Positions 1 to 7,772 are shown, counted from the first letter of the stretch. The stretch: 33,967 bases of DNA from Opitutales bacterium (GCA_016932335.1 JAFGCZ010000011.1:1-33967), one strand, 5' to 3'. Numbers and translations are program-made. Notes: generated from the sequence alone by a model not told the origin.

Positions 1-8
1 GGGCTTCA

Positions 9-85
<77 letters not shown>

Positions 86-104
86 AGCTGTTTGGGAACC
101 CCGA

Positions 105-132
105 ACTCTAGAAATCTAAACCTCGTAGTCAA
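105..132 (-). promoter_or_regulatory. sigma70-type promoter of tRNA-Asp
   Basis: On the minus strand, TTGACT (127-132) matches the -35 consensus at 5 of 6 bases. It is followed after 16 bp by TAGAGT (105-110), which matches the -10 consensus at 4 of 6. The predicted transcription start falls about 12 bases before the tRNA 5' end at 85, a usual distance for a tRNA gene. Confidence 0.55.
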
Positions 133-189
133 GTGTATGTTTGAAAAATATTACTTGAGATTAGACTCCTGATATGAGAGGCTTGCCGA

Positions 190-1140
190 ATGATGCACAA
201 GATGGAAGGTGAGGGGACTTTTACTCCTTCTGTTGTTATTGCTATTCCTCTGACTCTATTCATTTTAGCGGCGTTGTATTGCCTTCTACAATACCGTTCC
301 AGTGATGCGAAGCTTCCTCGGGAAGACTGCCGCGTCGAAGAGACTGTATCCCTTCAGTTGGAAGATTTGGTGATTCCTCTGTCCGAGACGTTGCACTCAA
401 ATGTTCCTGTTCTTGAAAATGCCTCGATGAATTTGCCGAAGATGGTTGATCTTGCTCATCTTCTTGCTACTTCGTATGGAGATCCCGATATGTCGCCTTA
501 TTCCTTTGGTAACCATATTGCCTTGGGATCATTTGGGAATAACGGCCTTTCGGAAAATTCATTTTTTGGGGTAGCAGTTGGCTCTGAAAGAATAGTCATT
601 GCTGTCGATGTCTCGGAGAGCGTTATCCGAAAGTTGCGCATTAATGGGATTCCTTTTGAGTCACTTCAGCAGGAGTTGATCACTTGTATCTCAGAGTTAA
701 ATCCAGATCATTTGTTTTCACTCATTCAATTTTCTCGCAATTATGAATGCTTTTCCAACGCCTTGGTTCCTGCCCATTCAGGAAACCGTGAGGCAGCAAT
801 TGATTGGGTTTTGCACAGTCTTCGGCATAATGGGAGAAGTGCTGCCGATTGGATACGAAAACCTAAAAATGGGATAGAATCTATCGTCGATAGAGTAAGC
901 GAGTTGGGCGCAAATAAATTGATTTTGCTGACCGATGGTAGCTTTCAGCGAAATAATCCTGATACCGGCTACGGAGAGGATGTCCCCTGGGAGGATCTGT
1001 ATGCTCAGGCTGCCGGCCTGAATGGTAAATTGGAGCTCGTTGTTGTTCTAATTCTGGAGAAGAATTCGGATTTGGGCTCGCTGCAGCAGTGGGTTGATTT
1101 AACCCATGGTGAGGTGCGCATTCTTCCCCCATCGCTTTAG
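190..1140 (+). CDS. Membrane-anchored VWA-like domain protein
   Basis: A 316-residue protein with one N-terminal membrane helix (about residues 14-35), a linker of about 95 residues, and a C-terminal domain that looks like a von Willebrand factor A fold. It has a hydrophobic strand ending in DVSES (140-144), the DxSxS metal-site (MIDAS) signature, and a later strand LILLTDG (244-250) that supplies the usual second Asp. Such domains bind protein ligands through a divalent metal. The partner is unknown, so this gives a fold and not a function. Tandem ATGs occur at 190 and 193 with a GAGG about 8 bases upstream. The next gene starts 37 bases after the stop on the same strand and may be co-transcribed. 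The VWA assignment rests on the two motifs and predicted strand pattern and is fairly likely. Confidence 0.75.
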   Translation: MMHKMEGEGTFTPSVVIAIPLTLFILAALYCLLQYRSSDAKLPREDCRVEETVSLQLEDLVIPLSETLHSNVPVLENASMNLPKMVDLAHLLATSYGDPDMSPYSFGNHIALGSFGNNGLSENSFFGVAVGSERIVIAVDVSESVIRKLRINGIPFESLQQELITCISELNPDHLFSLIQFSRNYECFSNALVPAHSGNREAAIDWVLHSLRHNGRSAADWIRKPKNGIESIVDRVSELGANKLILLTDGSFQRNNPDTGYGEDVPWEDLYAQAAGLNGKLELVVVLILEKNSDLGSLQQWVDLTHGEVRILPPSL

Positions 1141-1177
1141 GATTTACAAGCAAAGGCGAAATCTATCCTATAAGACT

Positions 1178-1849
1178 ATGTCTGAGCAGGAAGTTGATGC
1201 CCCTACCTTTAAATCTCTTAATGTCTCCCAAAAAATCCTCGTATGGGGCTTGCATAAAATGCTTTTCTGCTGGTACCTTACATGGCGGATCTCCTGTGAT
1301 GAAGAAGCGGAAAAACTGCTTACTCCAGAAGGTTCTAGAGCCAAGATTGTCGCTTTTTGGCATAACCGTTTGATGATTGTTCCGATTCTTAGCCATGCCT
1401 TTTTCAAAAAGAAACTGCGCATCATTGCATTGGTTAGCTCAAGCAGCGATGGAGCCTATTTAGCTGAGTTACTGCGTTATTATAATTCCGGTACCGCCAG
1501 GGGCTCCAGCAGTAAACGCTCCCTTACTGCTACCAGAGAGCTGATTCGCTATTTGAAGGAGGGATGTATGATTGGCATTACTCCGGATGGTCCGCGAGGT
1601 CCGAAGTATGTCCTGAAACCGGGGGCAGTTATGGTGGCAAAAGTTTGCAAGGCTCCCGTGGCCCTTCTCTCTGCAGATTACAGCTCTGCATGGAAACTAA
1701 ACCGGGCTTGGGACGGTTTTATGCTGCCCAGACCTTTTTCCCGTATTCACTTTAAAGCAAAGTTATACAATGAGCTTCCTGATGGAGACTACAAAACTGT
1801 TGCCAATATACTACAGGCAGAATTATTGGCACTGACGGAAAATCGTTGA
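1178..1849 (+). CDS. DUF374-type lysophospholipid acyltransferase family protein
   Basis: A 223-residue protein with two hallmarks of the DUF374 branch of the acyltransferases: the histidine block FWHNRLMIVP (60-69), which replaces the classical HxxxxD box, and ITPDGPRGPKY (134-144), very close to the family's SPDGPRGP motif. Members are thought to move acyl chains onto lipid or lipid A-like acceptors at the inner membrane; the exact acceptor here is not knowable from sequence. The frame is open back to 1106, inside the upstream VWA-like gene. The ATG at 1178 is preferred because it avoids a 35-base overlap and gives the usual family length of about 220 residues. No strong Shine-Dalgarno sequence is visible. 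It converges on the histone-like gene. Confidence 0.85.
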   Translation: MSEQEVDAPTFKSLNVSQKILVWGLHKMLFCWYLTWRISCDEEAEKLLTPEGSRAKIVAFWHNRLMIVPILSHAFFKKKLRIIALVSSSSDGAYLAELLRYYNSGTARGSSSKRSLTATRELIRYLKEGCMIGITPDGPRGPKYVLKPGAVMVAKVCKAPVALLSADYSSAWKLNRAWDGFMLPRPFSRIHFKAKLYNELPDGDYKTVANILQAELLALTENR

Positions 1850-1853
1850 TAGA

Positions 1854-1878
1854 TGCACAACTCTTGATGAATTGTGCA
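1854..1878. terminator. Weak hairpin between convergent genes
   Basis: TGCACAA (1854-1860) pairs with TTGTGCA (1872-1878) across an 11-base loop, between the stop codons of the acyltransferase (+) and the histone-like gene (-). Neither strand has a T-run after the stem, so intrinsic termination is doubtful. Confidence 0.3.
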
Positions 1879-1892
1879 CCTAACAAAAATCC

Positions 1893-2306
1893 TTAAAAGC
1901 TGGGTTCAATAAGCGTTTTCTTACCGGCAGGAGCAATAATGTTTGCACCTTCAGCCCATGCTTCATCACCGATAATGACTTTGGCTTCAATATCAGTTGA
2001 GGTATCGGAGGTTGTCCAAACCCACTCGTCAGTTCCTGTGTTTTCCATCGGAGTGCCAACTTCCCAGCTCAATCCGGCACCTTCGCCGCGAATGAAGAGA
2101 GTATTGCCGAAGCCCACATCACATTTTGCCACAATCATTGTTTTCCTGATGGCAGCCTTCTTGGTGGTGGCTTTTTTTGCTGATGCTACTTTCTTGGCAG
2201 CGGCCTTTTTGACCGTTACTTTTTTGGTAGCAGCAACAGGTTCTGCTGTCTTATTTACGGGCGCCTTGATGGCAGCCTTCTTGGTTGCAGTCTTTTTTGT
2301 AGCCAT
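1893..2306 (-). CDS. Histone H1-like Lys/Ala-rich protein fused to a CBM20-like domain
   Basis: A 137-residue protein in two unlike parts. Residues 1-56 are a low-complexity basic tail made of KKAA, ATKK and TKKAAI blocks, as in bacterial histone H1-like DNA-binding proteins; it should bind DNA or RNA non-specifically. Residues 57-137 form a compact, mostly beta domain with GNTLFIRGEG (67-76), LSW (79-81), a Trp pair at 95/97 and a final W..G.N pattern (117-122). This spacing recalls starch-binding CBM20 modules, but that link is my inference. The two parts differ strongly in charge: the tail is very basic and the domain acidic. Met57 is a possible internal start that would give the domain alone. 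An alternative is a verrucomicrobial nucleoid protein whose folded domain does not bind sugar. Confidence 0.75.
   Translation of the reverse strand: MATKKTATKKAAIKAPVNKTAEPVAATKKVTVKKAAAKKVASAKKATTKKAAIRKTMIVAKCDVGFGNTLFIRGEGAGLSWEVGTPMENTGTDEWVWTTSDTSTDIEAKVIIGDEAWAEGANIIAPAGKKTLIEPSF
2147..2285 (-). repeat. 19-bp direct repeat within the basic tail
   Basis: The same 19 bases occur at 2147-2165 and 2267-2285, exactly 120 bp (40 codons) apart and in frame. Both encode the TKKAAI block of the histone-like tail. The tail probably grows and shrinks by recombination between such copies. Confidence 0.8.
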
Positions 2307-2521
2307 TTTCTTCTTTTGGTTGTTTAGGTAAAGGGAGAATATTGAACTTGATTCCCCGTTCTTTATGCACGCCCTGCAAAAAAATGCAAAGAGATAATTT
2401 CTCCCGCAACTCTATGCTTAGCAGTACTTAGTTTAAGTTTATTTAGGAATTGATCAATAATCTGCATAAAATAGTTACGGCGTGACTTTTCTTTTTCGGT
2501 TTACTATCTTTCTTGTTCTGA

Positions 2522-4120
2522 ATGACTTTAGAGATTTCCCAGACTAAGAAAAAGATTCTTGTAGTAGATGACGATCCGGGCATGCTCCGCCTGATTTCTA
2601 CTATGGCTAATCCGGCGCAGTACAACATTGTTTGCGTTTTGGGGTCTGAGGAAGCCATTAACCTCATCGGTAAAGAGGGGGTTCAGCAATTCCATGCCAT
2701 CGTCCTAGATTATCATATGCCCGTCTATAATGGGCTGGATCTGCTGGCCTATATACGGGCACGTGACCCTTCGATTTCTGCCATTATTATGACCGCTGAG
2801 CACGATGTGGAGGTGGTTACTCAAGCGCTTCGCTTTGGTGCCTGTGATTTCATTAATAAACCTTTTCGTTTCCGACAATTGCTGGATGCCGTAGACAAAG
2901 CGGTTCAGTTGACGTTGGAGCAGCGTTATCTGGAATCGATGGCCAGCGAAATACACGAAATCATTGATATTCATAAACGCATCAACGCAACGGCTAATTT
3001 GATTGAGAAAAAACGCTATATGGATCGTTATAGCGTTTCTCTGGAAACCATTTTCTACCCCATCAAGGTAACTGGTGGAGATTTTGCACATTGCTTTCCG
3101 GTGTCCGAAGACCGCTTATTATTGGCTGTTGGGGACGTGTCAGGGCACGATATTACTGCCGGATTTATTTCTTCCTACTTTCGGGGAATCGTACGCGGGA
3201 TGGTGACCATGGGGGCTGATGTTAAAACGATCTGCCGACACTTTAATGAATTTTTGATCAACGAGTGGAATCATCCTCGGCATAGCGGTGTGATCACATC
3301 CATTGCCGTTTGTTTTATGATGCTTGATTTCAGGGAGGGCGTTATTCGAGTTGTTGCCCAAGGATTTCCTCACCCATGGCTGGCTAATTCGGATGCGGAA
3401 ATTGTCCAACTGACTGAAGGGCGCGAGGCTCTTGGATGGTTTAAAGATCTGGATATTCAGGAAATGGTCTATGCGCTTCCCGATAACGGTACATGCCTCC
3501 TTTGGTCGGATGGGTTGCTCGACTTGGCTGAGGACCAGCAACTTTGTCCTTTCTCCCTTGCCCATTATCTTTTGAGCGATGTAGATACGGTCCAACGACA
3601 ACGAATTCTTCAGAAACGTAAGGATGATATTGTGGTGATGCGCATTACCTGGAGCGATGAATCACACTCTGATAAGGGTGAAATTCAGTGGTCTAAGTGC
3701 CGTCCCATCTATCTGGGAATCTGCAATGGTGGGGAAGTAGATAGAATCGATGAGATTCAAGCATCCTGGAAGCGGTGTCTGGTTTTGATGTTCTCTTCTT
3801 TGCCGGCCGATAAATTGCACGAAATAATTCTGTGCATAAGAGAGGCTGTTCTCAATGCAATGCTCCATGGTTGTTGCAAGGATAAGAAACATGAGTGCCG
3901 GGTTCAGATTGCTTTTGACGCAGCTCGGAAAATATTGATGATTAGAGTTGATGATGAAGGATGCGGATATAATCAATCAGAGATAACAGCACAAGCAGAT
4001 GCTAATGATCATGTGTCCCTAGGATTGCAAATTATCCGCTACTACACCGACAGTATATCTCTTAATCGCAATGGTGCAGCATTGACGATGACTTTTGATT
4101 TGGCTAAAGAATTGAATTAA
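2522..4120 (+). CDS. Receiver-PP2C phosphatase-HATPase partner-switching regulator (CrsR-like)
   Basis: A 532-residue cytosolic protein with three modules. The N-terminal receiver (about 10-128) has the acidic pocket DDD (16-18), phospho-acceptor D63 in LDYHMP, T91 and K113. A coiled linker leads to a SpoIIE/RsbU-type PP2C phosphatase (about 165-378) with GGDF (185-188), GDVSGHD (204-210), SDG (329-331) and DD (368-369) as metal ligands. The C-terminal GHKL domain of RsbW/SpoIIAB type (about 405-530) has the N-box EAVLNAMLHG (441-450), DDEGCGY (477-483) and SLGLQI (499-504). The phosphatase should dephosphorylate a STAS antagonist, and the kinase-like domain should phosphorylate it or hold a sigma factor. 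The same domain order is known for Shewanella CrsR. The STAS partner is the next gene, 4 bases away. The sigma factor target is not identified. Confidence 0.9.
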   Translation: MTLEISQTKKKILVVDDDPGMLRLISTMANPAQYNIVCVLGSEEAINLIGKEGVQQFHAIVLDYHMPVYNGLDLLAYIRARDPSISAIIMTAEHDVEVVTQALRFGACDFINKPFRFRQLLDAVDKAVQLTLEQRYLESMASEIHEIIDIHKRINATANLIEKKRYMDRYSVSLETIFYPIKVTGGDFAHCFPVSEDRLLLAVGDVSGHDITAGFISSYFRGIVRGMVTMGADVKTICRHFNEFLINEWNHPRHSGVITSIAVCFMMLDFREGVIRVVAQGFPHPWLANSDAEIVQLTEGREALGWFKDLDIQEMVYALPDNGTCLLWSDGLLDLAEDQQLCPFSLAHYLLSDVDTVQRQRILQKRKDDIVVMRITWSDESHSDKGEIQWSKCRPIYLGICNGGEVDRIDEIQASWKRCLVLMFSSLPADKLHEIILCIREAVLNAMLHGCCKDKKHECRVQIAFDAARKILMIRVDDEGCGYNQSEITAQADANDHVSLGLQIIRYYTDSISLNRNGAALTMTFDLAKELN

Positions 4121-4124
4121 ATAT

Positions 4125-4424
4125 ATGAACTATCAGGCAGATGAATCTCGACTTATCCTTCGCTTTGAAGAGGACCTCATTTCTACGACCGTCAAAAAGT
4201 TGCTCGTCAGTTGTAGGCATGCGATCGAGATTTCTTCTGATGTTGGAACTGTTGTTGCAGATCTTTCCGAAGTGGAAATGATTGATTCTCAGGGATTGAA
4301 CCTGCTGATTACTCTATATAAAAATGCGCAAGATGCCCGTAAGGATTTCTCTGTCTGCGGGGCATCTCCGGCTAACGCTAAATTGTTGGCTTTTGTTAAT
4401 TTGCAAGAGCGCTTTAAAGGCTAA
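4125..4424 (+). CDS. STAS-domain anti-sigma factor antagonist
   Basis: A 99-residue single STAS domain of the RsbV/SpoIIAA type. The diagnostic loop MIDSQGLNLL (52-61) carries Ser55, the residue expected to be phosphorylated by the HATPase partner and dephosphorylated by the PP2C partner. When unphosphorylated it would bind the HATPase domain and release the sigma factor. It starts 4 bases after the stop of the three-module regulator, so the two are almost surely one transcription unit and a cognate pair. Length and the DSxGL signature fit the family well. tRNA-Arg follows downstream. Confidence 0.9.
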   Translation: MNYQADESRLILRFEEDLISTTVKKLLVSCRHAIEISSDVGTVVADLSEVEMIDSQGLNLLITLYKNAQDARKDFSVCGASPANAKLLAFVNLQERFKG

Positions 4425-4451
4425 ACTTTTTCCTGTTTTTTAAGAAAGTTC

Positions 4452-4480
4452 TTTTCACGCAGAAGGATTTTCTCTATGAA
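4452..4480 (+). promoter_or_regulatory. Possible promoter of tRNA-Arg
   Basis: TTTTCA (4452-4457) and TATGAA (4475-4480) each match the sigma70 consensus at 4 of 6 bases, with 17-bp spacing. The start would fall about 10 bases before the tRNA 5' end. The region is AT-rich, so chance matches are possible. Confidence 0.35.
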
Positions 4481-4497
4481 CGCACTCTTTCACATGG

Positions 4498-4574
4498 GTG
4501 ACAGTAGCTCAGTTGGATAGAGCAGCGGTCTTCTAAACCGCAGGTCTTGGGTTCGAATCCCAACTGTCACGCCA
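4498..4574 (+). tRNA. tRNA-Arg (anticodon TCT)
   Basis: Full cloverleaf: acceptor GTGACAG (4498-4504) pairs with CTGTCAC (4564-4570), the D-arm contains AGCTCAGTTGGATAGAGC, the anticodon loop is CTTCTAA, and the T-arm contains GGTTCGAATCC. Discriminator G and encoded CCA (4572-4574) follow. Anticodon TCT reads AGA/AGG. An intrinsic terminator follows. Confidence 0.97.
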
Positions 4575-4587
4575 CTTAACACTTTAG

Positions 4588-4614
4588 AGATAGCGACTAC
4601 GGCTATCTTTTTTT
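4588..4614 (+). terminator. Intrinsic terminator after tRNA-Arg
   Basis: AGATAGC (4588-4594) pairs perfectly with GCTATCT (4602-4608) around a 7-base loop and runs into a block of seven T (4608-4614). Position and direction fit termination of the tRNA-Arg transcript. Confidence 0.85.
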
Positions 4615-4647
4615 ATTCTATTTTACAAAACCCTCTAATGAGTTGAG

Positions 4648-5826
4648 TTATGATACTGGTGTTACTCTGTCTAGAAACCAGATGCATACCAGTAGCGTTA
4701 TAACTCCTCCCAGGGTAAGGAGAGGGAGCCCGGGTAGAGCTGTTTGAGCAACCCAGCCGGCTAATGCGGGAATTGCCGCTGCGCCAAGATAGGAGGCGCC
4801 TGTTTGCCTTCCTATAACGATTGCTACATCCTTTGTCGTAAATCGCTGGGGAACTTCATGCATCAGGCAGGGGTAAATGGGAGCAAAGCCTCCTCCGATG
4901 AGGGTGAGTGATAAAAGTGCCGGTGCTGGTCCGCCTGAACAGGTAAACAGCAGAGCACCGATTAAAGCGATGCCTAACCCATAGCGGATTAAACGTCTGT
5001 TTCCAATGCGATCCACCACAAAACCGATTATGAAACGGCCTCCTGTGATTGCTCCATAGTAGCTTGCCGTGCAGAGAGAGGCTGTTTCCGGGGAGAAGCC
5101 GCGACCGGACATTAGAATGGTCCCAATCCAAAGCCCTGTCATCGTTTCCACTCCGACATAAAGTACGAATGCAAGCATTGATAAATACCCCGGTAGGCTG
5201 TTTGCTGTTTTGAGCAAAATGTTACCGGTTGTATCCTCTACATGAGAGTGTTCCTGTTTGGCAGGGACACTGCTCCAAAGGTTTAAAGATAATAGAAACA
5301 ACAAGCTAAGGCTTAGTTGAATACTAGCCAGTAGGGTATACCCACCGCGCCAACCGCTGTCATGATTGAGGGAATATCCCATCAATAATGGTCCTGTCGT
5401 TGCCCCGATACCCCAGCAGGCATGCAACCAGTTCATATGCCGCCCACTGTAGTGTTGAGCCACAAAACTATTTAGTCCTGCATCAACTGCACCGGCCCCG
5501 ATTCCTAAAGGAATCGTGATGGCATACAGGGCTAGAGCACCGTGGATATGCCCCATCGCCAGTAATCCGCTTCCGGTTAAGATACAGCTGACTAATACGA
5601 TAGCACCTGTACCCATTCTGTTGATTGCCTTTCCGCTGAGAAAGCCGGAGCAACCGGATAGGATTGTGCCCAATATGACGATTGTTCCGGCTAATCCTAT
5701 GGGGAGAGACAGCTCCTTGGAGATCAGGGGCCAAACCAGTCCAAAACTGCCGTCAGGTAAGCCCAAGCTAATGAATCCAATGTAGATGATAAGAAGGAGA
5801 AAAAAGGAGCGCTGGTACATCTGCAT
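4648..5826 (-). CDS. Major facilitator superfamily transporter, substrate unknown
   Basis: A 392-residue, very hydrophobic protein with about 12 predicted membrane helices in two halves, the standard MFS layout. The start has the GLPDGSFGLVWP signature (22-33) found in many uncharacterised and FucP-like MFS carriers, and the loop after helix 2 carries NRMGTG, a weak form of the MFS loop motif. A charged loop around residues 190-205 separates the halves. It sits in the inner membrane. The substrate cannot be deduced: neighbours are tRNA genes, and no metabolic gene is linked. The start at 5826 is used; Met3 is equally possible. It lies downstream of the tRNA-Pro terminator, so it should have its own promoter in 5827-5917, but I see no clear one. 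Confidence 0.85.
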   Translation of the reverse strand: MQMYQRSFFLLLIIYIGFISLGLPDGSFGLVWPLISKELSLPIGLAGTIVILGTILSGCSGFLSGKAINRMGTGAIVLVSCILTGSGLLAMGHIHGALALYAITIPLGIGAGAVDAGLNSFVAQHYSGRHMNWLHACWGIGATTGPLLMGYSLNHDSGWRGGYTLLASIQLSLSLLFLLSLNLWSSVPAKQEHSHVEDTTGNILLKTANSLPGYLSMLAFVLYVGVETMTGLWIGTILMSGRGFSPETASLCTASYYGAITGGRFIIGFVVDRIGNRRLIRYGLGIALIGALLFTCSGGPAPALLSLTLIGGGFAPIYPCLMHEVPQRFTTKDVAIVIGRQTGASYLGAAAIPALAGWVAQTALPGLPLLTLGGVITLLVCIWFLDRVTPVS

Positions 5827-5917
5827 AGGGTATTCATCTGCTTTGGGGCTCCTGTGGCAACTATTCCCTCATTCTATCATACGACCAGACTTGCTATCTA
5901 TGGGATCTCCAGATACC

Positions 5918-5951
5918 AAAAACGCAAGTTACTAATAAAGTAACTTGCGTT
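5918..5951 (-). terminator. Intrinsic terminator after tRNA-Pro
   Basis: A perfect 13-bp inverted repeat, AACGCAAGTTACT (5921-5933) and its complement (5939-5951), has a 5-base loop. On the minus strand the stem ends in T's and continues as TTTGG. It starts 6 bases past the CCA end of tRNA-Pro, which fits termination of that gene. Confidence 0.8.
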
Positions 5952-5956
5952 CAAAA

Positions 5957-6033
5957 TGGTCGGGATGACAGGATTCGAACCTGCGACTCCACGGCCCCCA
6001 GCCGTGTGCTCTACCAGGCTGAGCTACATCCCG
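5957..6033 (-). tRNA. tRNA-Pro (anticodon GGG)
   Basis: On the minus strand, acceptor CGGGATG (6027-6033) pairs with CATCCCG (5961-5967), the anticodon loop is CTGGGGG, and the T-arm carries GGTTCGAATCC. Discriminator A and encoded CCA (5957-5959) follow. Anticodon GGG reads CCC/CCU. A -35-like TTGACC lies upstream at 6071-6076, but the matching -10 is poor. Confidence 0.97.
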
Positions 6034-6177
6034 AATAGAAAGGCTCCTATTTGGTGTTTTTTTGAGTCGGGGTCAAGAGAAAGTAACAAAAAAATCGGTA
6101 TTTTTTCTACTGCAAGTAGACGTCAATAATGATGCATAGAGCGATCGCCTTGAGTGAAAGCAGGTTCTGATCTTTAT

Positions 6178-6804
6178 TTATTCTTGGGGAGGTAAAGGGG
6201 GAGGTGGCATCAGAGGAATCGGTCCGCCATCGCGGGGGCGCATCTGCCGCATTCTTTCCCAGATTTCGCTTTGGGTGATTTGACCATCCCCATCTTTGTC
6301 TACCTGATCAAAATCCATTAGCATAAAATCAGGCACTTCCTCTTTGCTAAGCATACCATCTCCATCTTGATCGTTTTCTTTGATGAAATCATCTTTCGGG
6401 TGTCGCTCGGGGGGTCTCATGCCGATAAGTTTTCTTTGACGTTCCTTGAACTTGGTAAATTCTATCTGTTGCTCTTCGTTCAAAATCGCGGCTATAGAGT
6501 CTTCACATTCCTTGATCAATTGCTCCATTACTGGGCGATTTTGCTCAAAAAACGCTCTGAATTTCTTTTGTGCTTCTCTTGCCTCAATTCGGAGCTTCTC
6601 CTGTTGATCAGGCGTTAATTGCAATTCGTTCGTGCAATGACTTATGAAGTCTTCTAGCTTACGGTCATTCAGCTCAAAGGGCAGTGGTCGTTCCTTGCTC
6701 TTTTGCTGCAAATGCTGCACCGTGCTGTGTACAGACCATCCAGAAACCATTCCCATGGTGAAAATGATTGCGATGGCAAGTATACCTGTGACTTTACGAT
6801 TCAT
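6178..6804 (-). CDS. Exported Spy/CpxP-like protein with two EF-hands
   Basis: A 208-residue protein starting with a signal peptide or anchor (about residues 5-24). A helical, charged region (about 45-125) includes LTPDQQEKL (63-71), close to the LTxxQ repeat of Spy/CpxP-type periplasmic chaperones and metal sensors. Two canonical EF-hand loops follow, DQDGDGMLSKEE (145-156) and DKDGDGQITQSE (169-180), then a proline-rich tail. It should bind Ca2+ and act outside the inner membrane. The frame is open up to 6987, but the ATG at 6804 is chosen because it places the signal peptide at the N-terminus and overlaps the upstream gene's end by 11 bases, typical of coupling. As third gene after an ECF sigma factor, it is probably an envelope-stress sensor or target of that system (inference). 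Confidence 0.85.
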   Translation of the reverse strand: MNRKVTGILAIAIIFTMGMVSGWSVHSTVQHLQQKSKERPLPFELNDRKLEDFISHCTNELQLTPDQQEKLRIEAREAQKKFRAFFEQNRPVMEQLIKECEDSIAAILNEEQQIEFTKFKERQRKLIGMRPPERHPKDDFIKENDQDGDGMLSKEEVPDFMLMDFDQVDKDGDGQITQSEIWERMRQMRPRDGGPIPLMPPPPLPPQE

Positions 6805-7108
6805 GATCTGTTGTTGTCTGGCTTTCCAGCAGGAAGCTGGCAACAGGATCCTTTTCTGTTTGCTCAGTAGCCTGTTTAAAGGAAATAAAACCGCTGGTGG
6901 AGATGATGACTGTAGCCAGCAGAGCCATCTGGAATGGGTTTCGCAACAGCAGATTACCGAAATATTCCAGTAAAGAATCCGCCTCAATGCGTTTGCGTTC
7001 TACAAGGCATTGTCTGACTCTTTTTCGGATATCCAGTGCGGGAATGGGTTCACTGCGGCTTGCAGTGATCAGGTGTTCCCATTTTTTATATATCTGATCC
7101 GATTTCAT
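6794..7108 (-). CDS. Small single-span membrane protein, candidate anti-sigma factor
   Basis: A 104-residue protein with a charged cytosolic N-terminal half (about 1-55), one membrane helix (about 59-77) and a short tail predicted to lie outside. I recognise no named domain, and no HxxxCxxC zinc anti-sigma motif is present. The ATG at 7108 overlaps the last 23 bases of the ECF sigma gene, and its end overlaps the EF-hand gene by 11 bases. This sandwich position, size and topology match the membrane anti-sigma factors that accompany ECF sigma factors, so that role is a reasonable inference. An upstream in-frame ATG at 7195 would lengthen the overlap to over 100 bases and is less likely. Confidence 0.65.
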   Translation of the reverse strand: MKSDQIYKKWEHLITASRSEPIPALDIRKRVRQCLVERKRIEADSLLEYFGNLLLRNPFQMALLATVIISTSGFISFKQATEQTEKDPVASFLLESQTTTDHES

Positions 7109-7772
7109 AACGTTCGAGCACTTTCTTGAGCTTTTTCTTTGCGCGAAAACTGCGCACTTTAATTTTACTTTCTGACCATCCCATTTGATCGGCAATTTCA
7201 GTAATGGAAAATTCCTTCAAATACTGTAGTGTTAAAATCATACGATCATCTGGTGGTAGATGACTCAATATCTTTTGCACCAGTTCAGTATTTTCTGTTT
7301 CTTGTACGGCTTGTTCTGTCTGTGGGATCTGTTCTAGGTAATTATCAGCCTTTTCTCCTTCTTTCTCTGCTAAACGAATGGGGTTTCTCCGATTGCTTCG
7401 AAAATAATCATAGCCCGTATTATAGGCAATTCGTTTAAGCCAATGGATAAATGCTCCGCTGGGTTTCCATTGGTCTATCTTGCGATAGGCTTTGATGAAT
7501 GTTTCCTGAGCCAGATCTTCAAGCTCCGCTTTATGTGGACAAAAATGGTAGAGAATTCCAATGATCATGCCTTGATGCCGGCGTACCAGCTCGTCAAAGG
7601 CGCGAGTATCATCTCCTGATTGCATGTGGACAACTAAGTCCTCATCGGAAAGCTCGGAAAAAGGCACCACCTCCGTTTCTTTTGCCTTTCGATGAGCTTC
7701 CGGTTTGCTTTCCACAGATCCCATACTGCATAGGATTGAGGGGAATTGAAAGATCAAAGCGTTTGCTGTCAT
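7086..7772 (-). CDS. ECF (RpoE-type) RNA polymerase sigma factor
   Basis: A 228-residue sigma70-family protein with only regions 2 and 4, the ECF layout. Region 2 (about 57-130) contains AFDELVRRHQG and DLAQETFIKAYRKIDQW, the core-binding and -10-reading helices. Region 4 (about 165-218) contains LPPDDRMILTLQY, then EFSITEIADQMGWSESKIKVR, the helix-turn-helix that reads -35. A charged linker (130-163) joins them. It is first in a three-gene overlapping operon with a single-span membrane protein and an exported EF-hand protein, so its activity is probably held at the membrane until an envelope signal arrives. Met17 (7724) is an alternative start; neither has a clear ribosome binding site. An autoregulated promoter would be expected in 7773-7839. 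Confidence 0.92.
   Translation of the reverse strand: MTANALIFQFPSILCSMGSVESKPEAHRKAKETEVVPFSELSDEDLVVHMQSGDDTRAFDELVRRHQGMIIGILYHFCPHKAELEDLAQETFIKAYRKIDQWKPSGAFIHWLKRIAYNTGYDYFRSNRRNPIRLAEKEGEKADNYLEQIPQTEQAVQETENTELVQKILSHLPPDDRMILTLQYLKEFSITEIADQMGWSESKIKVRSFRAKKKLKKVLERYEIGSDI

Noticed and set aside
1939-2331. 130-codon plus-strand frame, hydrophobic
   Set aside because: It is the antisense reading of the Lys/Ala codons of the histone-like gene, whose complement gives Phe/Leu/Val/Ala runs.
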